From: Domibacillus sp. DTU_2020_1001157_1_SI_ALB_TIR_016
GTDB lineage: Bacteria; Bacillota; Bacilli; Bacillales; Domibacillaceae
DNA length: 64,000 nt
Direction: 5' to 3'
Assembly: GCF_032341995.1 (NCBI RefSeq)
Contig: NZ_CP135439.1
Span: 744,001-808,000, forward strand
This document shows positions 59,270-64,000 of this stretch, piece after piece; within the stretch, counting starts at the first letter, position 1, and every line of letters starts with the position of its first letter. The notes beneath the pieces were generated by a model. It saw only the letters and a list, made by a program, of their open reading frames with translations. It searched no databases and was not told the origin of the DNA. The position numbers were made by a program, and so were the translations under genes.

Positions 59270-60445
59270 TTATGGTAGAGCGAGAATCGCCTGATAACAG
59301 GCTGCCGCCGGATGGTAGTCAGCTTTAGGGGCAACGCTTTTTTCTCCTTCGTACCGCTCATTTTGTTCATTCAGCAGCGTATACCAGCCACCGTATGTAT
59401 GATCGATAAAATACTCCGAGGCATAAGCAAACAATTGGCAATAATGGTCCCAATATGGATCATGATCGGTTTTTGCGCCCAAAAGAGCGGCAGCAGCGAT
59501 GGCTTCAGAAATTACCCAGTAATTTTTATCGGTATCAATCACCTCATGCTCCGGGGAAAGAGAGTAGTAAATACCGCCGTGCTCAGCGTCATGTCCATAT
59601 CCCCAGCCGTTGCGGTACAGGTCTTCTGCTGTCTCAAGCATCCAGGGCTCCGAACGGTGACGATCCAGCCAGAGAAGCAGCTTGCTCCATTCAAGCTGAT
59701 GGCCGGGAATGAAGCCGTACGGCCGGAACTCGTCTTTTGTGTTACCTTGGTTGTATACCCAGTCTGGCTGCCAGTCTGGTGTGTAATGCTCCCAGATCAT
59801 GCCGCCGCCCTTTGTCCGCAGTTCTATGGGCACCTTTTTTGCCAGCAGGTATGCCCGGTCAAGGTACTTGTTTTTCCCAGTTGCTTCAAATGCTGTCAGC
59901 ATGGCTTCACACATATGCATATTGGCATTTTGCCCGCGGTACGCAGCCGGTACAGACCAGGAAGCATCCCATTCATCGCGGTACAAGCCATGCTCCTCGT
60001 CCCAAAAGCGCTGCTCCGTTACCTCGTCAACAATCTCGAGTAATTCTTTGGCGCCTGGGACATCAGCTTGATGGGCGATTGAAGCGGCCAGCAGCACAAA
60101 AGCATGACCATAGGCCATTTTTGTATCATCTTGTACATGAGTACCGTCGAGCTCAAAAAAGAAGCCGCCATTTTCTTTATCCTGGTGGTACTCAGTCAAA
60201 AAGCGAATGCCGTGTTCCGCCACATCCCGGCACCAGTCCGGTCCGTCTGTCAGTACGCCGATGCTGAAAAGGTAAACAAACCGGCTTGTGCCGACAAGGT
60301 GCTTTGTTTGGCTGTCTGTCACTGTTCCGTCATCGGAAAAGCCGCTCCGGTAGCCGCCACTTTTTTGATCAATGCAGGCAGGGTAATAAAAACGAAGGAT
60401 ATTGTGAATGTGTGAGGTGAGTGTGCTTTTTTGGGTAAAATCCAT
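59270..60445 (-). CDS. N-acylglucosamine 2-epimerase / aldose-ketose isomerase family protein
   Basis: This 391-residue (alpha/alpha)6-barrel protein carries AGE-family blocks: KHLVGTSRFVYLFSIG, MAYGHAFVLLAASI, NANMHMCEAMLTAFEATG, GFIPGHQLEWSKLLLWL, NYWVISEAIAAA and HTYGGWYTLL. The conserved His residues in PGHQLEW and the second MHMCEA are catalytic in relatives. Related enzymes isomerise mannose/fructose/glucose or sulfoquinovose rather than acylated sugars. Presence near the sugar island suggests free-sugar isomerisation, but the substrate is open. Confidence 0.8.
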   Translation of the reverse strand: MDFTQKSTLTSHIHNILRFYYPACIDQKSGGYRSGFSDDGTVTDSQTKHLVGTSRFVYLFSIGVLTDGPDWCRDVAEHGIRFLTEYHQDKENGGFFFELDGTHVQDDTKMAYGHAFVLLAASIAHQADVPGAKELLEIVDEVTEQRFWDEEHGLYRDEWDASWSVPAAYRGQNANMHMCEAMLTAFEATGKNKYLDRAYLLAKKVPIELRTKGGGMIWEHYTPDWQPDWVYNQGNTKDEFRPYGFIPGHQLEWSKLLLWLDRHRSEPWMLETAEDLYRNGWGYGHDAEHGGIYYSLSPEHEVIDTDKNYWVISEAIAAAALLGAKTDHDPYWDHYCQLFAYASEYFIDHTYGGWYTLLNEQNERYEGEKSVAPKADYHPAAACYQAILALP

Positions 60446-60511
60446 TCCTTTCCCTTCTTTCCATGTAAAGTAACAGGGCAGAAAAGCGGACTGCTTTTCT
60501 GCCTGGAATGA

Positions 60512-61378
60512 TCAAGAAGACATCGCCATACCGCCATTGATATGAATACATTGTCCGGTAATATAAGCCCCTTCATCAGATGCAAGCAGCACATATGCGC
60601 CTGCATGGTCTGCCGGCTGTCCAGGACGCCCGAGCGGGGTATTTGTTCCAAATTCGGCGACTTTCTCACCTTCAAATGTGGCCGGAATAAGCGGTGTCCA
60701 AATGGGGCCAGGTGCCACCATATTCACACGGATGCCTTTTGACGCCAGGTTTTGCGCCAGGCTGCGTGTAAAGCCGACGATCGCCCCTTTTGTTGCTGTG
60801 TAATCCATTAAGGTTGGGTTGCCGATATAAGGATTAATAGAAGTGGTGGAAATAATGGCGCTGCCTTGTTTTAAATGCGGCACCGCATGCTTGCTCATAA
60901 AAAAGACGGAGTACATATTGGTACGGAACGTTTTATCCCACTGTTCTTCAGTAATATCTTCAATGTTTTGCGTTGGAAACTGAATCGCCGCATTATTTAC
61001 GAGAATATCAAGTTTGCCTAGCTCGCTCACCGTTTGCTCTACGAGCCCCTTGCATGTATCTTCTTTTGAAACGTCGCCAGGGAGCAGAAGACAGCGTACA
61101 CCTTCCGCTTCAATAAGCTGCTTTGTTTCTTCCGCGTCGCTATGTTCCTCAAGGTAGTTGACGGCCACATGAGCACCTTCTTTAGCATAGGCAATAGCAA
61201 CCGCACGGCCAATGCCGCTGTCACCGCCTGTAATCAGTGCTACGCGGTCTTTCAGCTTGCCGCTGCCTATGTAGTTAGTCGGCTGAATCGGACGGGGCTC
61301 CATTTGAGATTCAATTCCCGGCTGATTGGACTGTGACTGCGCCGGCTGGCCGTTTTTCTGCTGTTCATAAATGTTCAT
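60512..61378 (-). CDS. General-stress SDR oxidoreductase, YhdF/YhxD-like
   Basis: This 288-residue SDR has an extra N-terminal tail of about 45 residues rich in Gln and Pro (QPGIESQMEPRPIQPTNYIGSGKLKDR), a hallmark of the YhdF/YhxD group. The core has LITGGDSGIGRAVAIAYAKEGA, VNNAAIQFP, catalytic YTATKGA and MVAPGPIWTPLIP. The start at 61378 follows GGAGGAGATCC; a start 27 bases upstream overlaps that site. Members in B. subtilis are SigB-dependent stress proteins, and a SigB-like promoter lies upstream here. The substrate is unknown. Confidence 0.83.
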   Translation of the reverse strand: MNIYEQQKNGQPAQSQSNQPGIESQMEPRPIQPTNYIGSGKLKDRVALITGGDSGIGRAVAIAYAKEGAHVAVNYLEEHSDAEETKQLIEAEGVRCLLLPGDVSKEDTCKGLVEQTVSELGKLDILVNNAAIQFPTQNIEDITEEQWDKTFRTNMYSVFFMSKHAVPHLKQGSAIISTTSINPYIGNPTLMDYTATKGAIVGFTRSLAQNLASKGIRVNMVAPGPIWTPLIPATFEGEKVAEFGTNTPLGRPGQPADHAGAYVLLASDEGAYITGQCIHINGGMAMSS

Positions 61379-61414
61379 CTGGATCTCCTCCTTCTTTTTA
61401 TACACAATAGTACC

Positions 61415-61440
61415 TTAACCTTTCCAGAAGATGGCTAAAC
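61415..61440 (-). promoter_or_regulatory. SigB-like promoter for the YhdF-like SDR gene
   Basis: On the minus strand GTTTAG (61435-61440) and GGTTAA (61415-61420) are 14 bp apart, a partial match to the SigB consensus (9 of 12). The known SigB control of homologues supports it. Confidence 0.4.
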
Positions 61441-61551
61441 GTGTTCTTGCAGTTGTCCGTTTTAAAAGGGTGATTCTGGCATGAAAAGGATTCGGTTTGA
61501 TACAATAAAGAAAAGGCATGGCTTAAACTGAAAAAGGGAGGGAAGAACTAC

Positions 61552-62088
61552 ATGAATTGGAGCGAAGTCATTTCGTGGATAAAGTCGATTGCCATGGCGG
61601 TGATCATTGCAGGTGCTGTACGCTACTTTTTATTTTCAAGTATTGTCGTACACGGGGAATCCATGGCACCGACATTTGAGAACGACGATAAAGTCATTAT
61701 CACTAAAACAACGAAGGTCGATCGATTTGATCAAATCGTATTTGACGCACCGGATGCGGATGAACATTATATTAAGCGGGTTATTGGAGTACCAGGCGAT
61801 TCGATTGAGGTGAAAAATGATGTGCTGTACGTGAATGGAAAAGCGACAGAGGAGCCGTATTTAGATGAAAATCGGGCCGGGCTGATGCCGGGTGAAAAGC
61901 TGATGGGTGACTTTACTTTAAAGGAAAAAACCGGGTATGACCGGGTTCCGGACGGATACTTATTTGTGATGGGCGATAACCGCCGTGTCAGCAAAGACAG
62001 CCGCGCGTTCGGGCTGATCCCGGAGAACAGTGTAAACGGAGAAGTGCAGCTGCGGTTTTATCCATTGTCCTCAATCCAGGCTTATTAA
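61552..62088 (+). CDS. sip: Type I signal peptidase
   Basis: This 178-residue protein has one N-terminal membrane anchor (about residues 8-31) and the S26 boxes: VVHGESMAPTF with catalytic Ser37, YIKRVIGVPGDSI with catalytic Lys75, YLFVMGDNRRVSKDSRAFG and the end GEVQLRFYP. The single anchor and length are typical of Bacillus SipS/SipT-type enzymes, which cleave signal peptides of exported proteins. AAAGGGAGGGAAG precedes the ATG. It is monocistronic with its own terminator. Confidence 0.92.
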   Translation: MNWSEVISWIKSIAMAVIIAGAVRYFLFSSIVVHGESMAPTFENDDKVIITKTTKVDRFDQIVFDAPDADEHYIKRVIGVPGDSIEVKNDVLYVNGKATEEPYLDENRAGLMPGEKLMGDFTLKEKTGYDRVPDGYLFVMGDNRRVSKDSRAFGLIPENSVNGEVQLRFYPLSSIQAY

Positions 62089-62120
62089 AAAAGCAGTCTC
62101 GGTAAAGAGACTGCTTTTTT
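62087..62120. terminator. Bidirectional terminator between sip and the chemoreceptor gene
   Basis: AAAAAAGCAGTCTC pairs perfectly with GAGACTGCTTTTTT around GGTAAA. Confidence 0.9.
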
Positions 62121-62121
62121 G

Positions 62122-63828
62122 TTAAACGGTAAAGCGGCGGGTCGTTTCTTGAAGCTGTGTGGCCATTTCCGCTAAAGAACGGGCAGAAGCAGCAATTTCT
62201 TCCATCGAAGCCATTTGTTCCTCGGATGCCGCCGAGACATTTTCAGTGCTGGCAGCAGCTGCTTCTGAGATAGAATGAATTTGATCCATGCTTGCAACAA
62301 CCTGCTCAGTGCCGGCAGCCATTTGTTGGACAGCGGCGGATACCTCCTGGATTTGGCCGGTTACATCGCCGATTGCAGAAGTAATATCTGCAAACGAGCC
62401 ACCCGCATTATGCACCACATCAATACCGCCCTGTACTTCAGCTGTGGCTGATTTCATTGCTTCGACAGCTTGGGCGGTTTCTGCTTGAATAGCGGAAATC
62501 AGCTCGGAAATTTGGCTGGCTGACCGGGCAGATTCTTCAGCAAGCTTACGAACTTCATCCGCTACCACCGCAAATCCGCGGCCTTGTTCGCCGGCCCGTG
62601 CTGCTTCAATCGCTGCATTCAGCGCAAGCAGATTCGTTTGGGCAGCGATCGCTGTAATGGAGTCAATAATCTGGCCAATTTCGTTTGAACGGCGGCCGAG
62701 TCCTTGAATCACATCAGAAAGCCCGTCGAATGTTGTATTGATAGACCCCATTTGGTTAACGGCCTGGCGGATCGATGCGTTTCCGGCAGTTGCACGTTCA
62801 ATCGCCCCGGCAGCTGTTTCGGAGACAGAGTGCGCATTGCGGGCGATTTGCTGAACGCCGTCTGCCAGTTCATTCATCGTTGTCGTTGTATCAGACACTC
62901 GACCCAGCTGGCTGTCCGACCCGCTTGCCATTTCTTCCATTGTGTTTGCGATCAATTCGGTCGCGCGTGTCGTTTCCTCTGAATTCGCATTGAGTTCCTC
63001 GGATGAAGCCGCAACCTGCTCCGCCGTTTCGGCGACCTGCCGAATCACATCACGCAATCCGCTCGTCATGTCGTTGAATGACGCAGTCAACTGGCCGAGC
63101 TCGTCACGAGAAGCATATGTTGCGGCAACAGTTAAATCTCCTTTTCGGGCTTGGCTCATTAATTCCTGAATGGCACGAATAGGATGAGTAATCATCCGGG
63201 AAATCAAAATCGCAAGTCCTACGAAAAGAAGAATGGAAAGAAGAGAAGCGATTAAAATAATAGCGTTCGCTTTTTGGGCGCTTTCCTGGTTTTCTTTGTT
63301 TAATAAAGCTGCCGTGTCTTGATTATAATTGCTTAATTGAGTGCCAAGCTCTGTCATTTTTGCACGTGCAGGTTCTACTTCTGCTAAGTACTGCTCGTAT
63401 GCTTCCTTATTTTTATTTTGTCCAGCGAGTATTTGAGTGTTGATTGCTTTTTCACTGAACGTTTTAAATTCTTCTACAAACGGTTCAGCCATTTCGAGTT
63501 CTTTCGGATCGGATTTGCTGGCGTTCAAGTACTCCTCCATGAGCTTGTTGTTTTCATCGATCGAGCTTTCCGTTTTCTCGCGGAGCTCCTGGTTCGTGTT
63601 TGAATCAGTAGTGATCATTAATTCCAGTGTATAAGCCGTGATATTCCGGTTATTCGTTCGGATTTGGCCGATGTTTTGAATGGAAATCAGTTTATTTTCA
63701 TACATCTCCTTCGACTTTTCGGCTGCCTGATTCAAAAAGAAATAGCTGGTACCGCCGATCATCAGCAGAAAAAGAACAGCCACTATGATTAAAACGAACA
63801 TTTTTTGGCCAATTTTTAAATGCTTCAT
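62122..63828 (-). CDS. Methyl-accepting chemotaxis protein with 4-helix-bundle sensor
   Basis: This 568-residue receptor has a membrane helix at residues about 10-31 and an extracellular four-helix-bundle (4HB_MCP-type) domain to about 185. A second membrane helix ([21 protein letters not shown]) is followed by HAMP (about 210-262). The long signalling coiled coil has the hairpin tip [21 protein letters not shown]. It carries Glu/Gln-rich methylation segments and ends in ETTRRFTV, with no CheR-binding pentapeptide. The ligand is unknown. AGGAGG lies eight bases upstream of the start. Confidence 0.9.
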   Translation of the reverse strand: MKHLKIGQKMFVLIIVAVLFLLMIGGTSYFFLNQAAEKSKEMYENKLISIQNIGQIRTNNRNITAYTLELMITTDSNTNQELREKTESSIDENNKLMEEYLNASKSDPKELEMAEPFVEEFKTFSEKAINTQILAGQNKNKEAYEQYLAEVEPARAKMTELGTQLSNYNQDTAALLNKENQESAQKANAIILIASLLSILLFVGLAILISRMITHPIRAIQELMSQARKGDLTVAATYASRDELGQLTASFNDMTSGLRDVIRQVAETAEQVAASSEELNANSEETTRATELIANTMEEMASGSDSQLGRVSDTTTTMNELADGVQQIARNAHSVSETAAGAIERATAGNASIRQAVNQMGSINTTFDGLSDVIQGLGRRSNEIGQIIDSITAIAAQTNLLALNAAIEAARAGEQGRGFAVVADEVRKLAEESARSASQISELISAIQAETAQAVEAMKSATAEVQGGIDVVHNAGGSFADITSAIGDVTGQIQEVSAAVQQMAAGTEQVVASMDQIHSISEAAAASTENVSAASEEQMASMEEIAASARSLAEMATQLQETTRRFTV

Positions 63829-63877
63829 AGGTATAACCTCCTGGTTTATGTCGTAATATGTCGATATCTTGCTATAT

Positions 63878-63904
63878 ATTTCGACAAAAAATGATAAATA
63901 TTTA
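63878..63904 (-). promoter_or_regulatory. SigD-like promoter for the chemoreceptor gene
   Basis: On the minus strand TAAA (63901-63904), a 15-bp spacer and GTCGAAAT (63878-63885) fit the motility sigma-factor consensus TAAA-N15-GCCGATAT at 10 of 12 positions. The remaining sequence to 64000 is AT-rich with no gene; TATACT near 63975 could be a promoter for something beyond the window. Confidence 0.6.
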
Positions 63905-64000
63905 GCCCTTTTGGCCAGCTTTTGGGAGAAATAATAAATATTTTATTTAATTTTAAAAGCGAGGCTGCAAATGATATACTACGGTCATCTAAAAAGAAAA

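Overview
The window looks like chromosomal DNA of a Bacillaceae-type, spore-forming Firmicute. The supporting signs are strong GGAGG-type ribosome binding sites, frequent GTG/TTG starts, hairpin-plus-T-run terminators, cre-like catabolite sites, an Sda-like sporulation checkpoint peptide, a phosphorelay-style kinase with a MEDS domain, BdbC/BdbD, NiaP, RhaEW and a yybP-ykoY riboswitch. I see no rRNA, tRNA, CRISPR array, prophage or intact insertion sequence.

Left third (1-23.8 kb): a plant-polysaccharide sugar island, almost all on the plus strand. It opens with a KDG module (partial TIM-barrel isomerase, KdgK, sugar-acid MFS permease, KdgR) followed by the ribulose-monophosphate formaldehyde pair HxlA/HxlB. 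Next is an ABC sugar importer (lipoprotein plus two permeases), a LacI regulator, and an oxidative glycoside module (ThuA-like protein, two Gfo/Idh/MocA dehydrogenases, TIM-barrel isomerase). A CdaR-like regulator and a stand-alone MsmX-type ATPase follow. After an SDR pseudogene comes the L-rhamnose regulon: RhaEW, RhaB, RhaA, a Dabb protein, RhaM and the DeoR-type regulator. Two of its promoters share an 18-bp identical block.

Middle (23.8-38.1 kb): a TerC protein behind a Mn2+-type yybP-ykoY riboswitch, a CatE-like dioxygenase, assorted redox and membrane genes, and then a 1436-residue secreted enzyme. That enzyme joins a rhamnogalacturonan acetylesterase-like GDSL domain to a PL11 rhamnogalacturonan lyase, and it probably supplies the substrate for the rhamnose and sugar-acid genes upstream. 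A HAD phosphatase / glycerol-1-phosphate dehydrogenase pair lies behind an exact match to the Rex operator. NiaP follows.

Right third (38-64 kb): signalling and envelope functions. A MEDS-PAS histidine kinase is followed by an OmpR-type two-component system and HtrA. Five promoters here share one precise architecture, TTTTCAC-type octamers 11 bp apart ending exactly 9 bp before a -10 box: the two-component system itself, htrA, a secreted helical-repeat protein, a PepSY membrane protein, and a GT39/GT2/GtrA/GalU glycosylation operon. I infer a local envelope-stress regulon, reminiscent of Cpx/Css systems. A BlaI/M56 pair with BdbD/BdbC, a CapA-like protein, an Sda-like peptide with a SigB-like promoter, a VOC pseudogene, signal peptidase I and a chemoreceptor with a SigD-like promoter complete the window.
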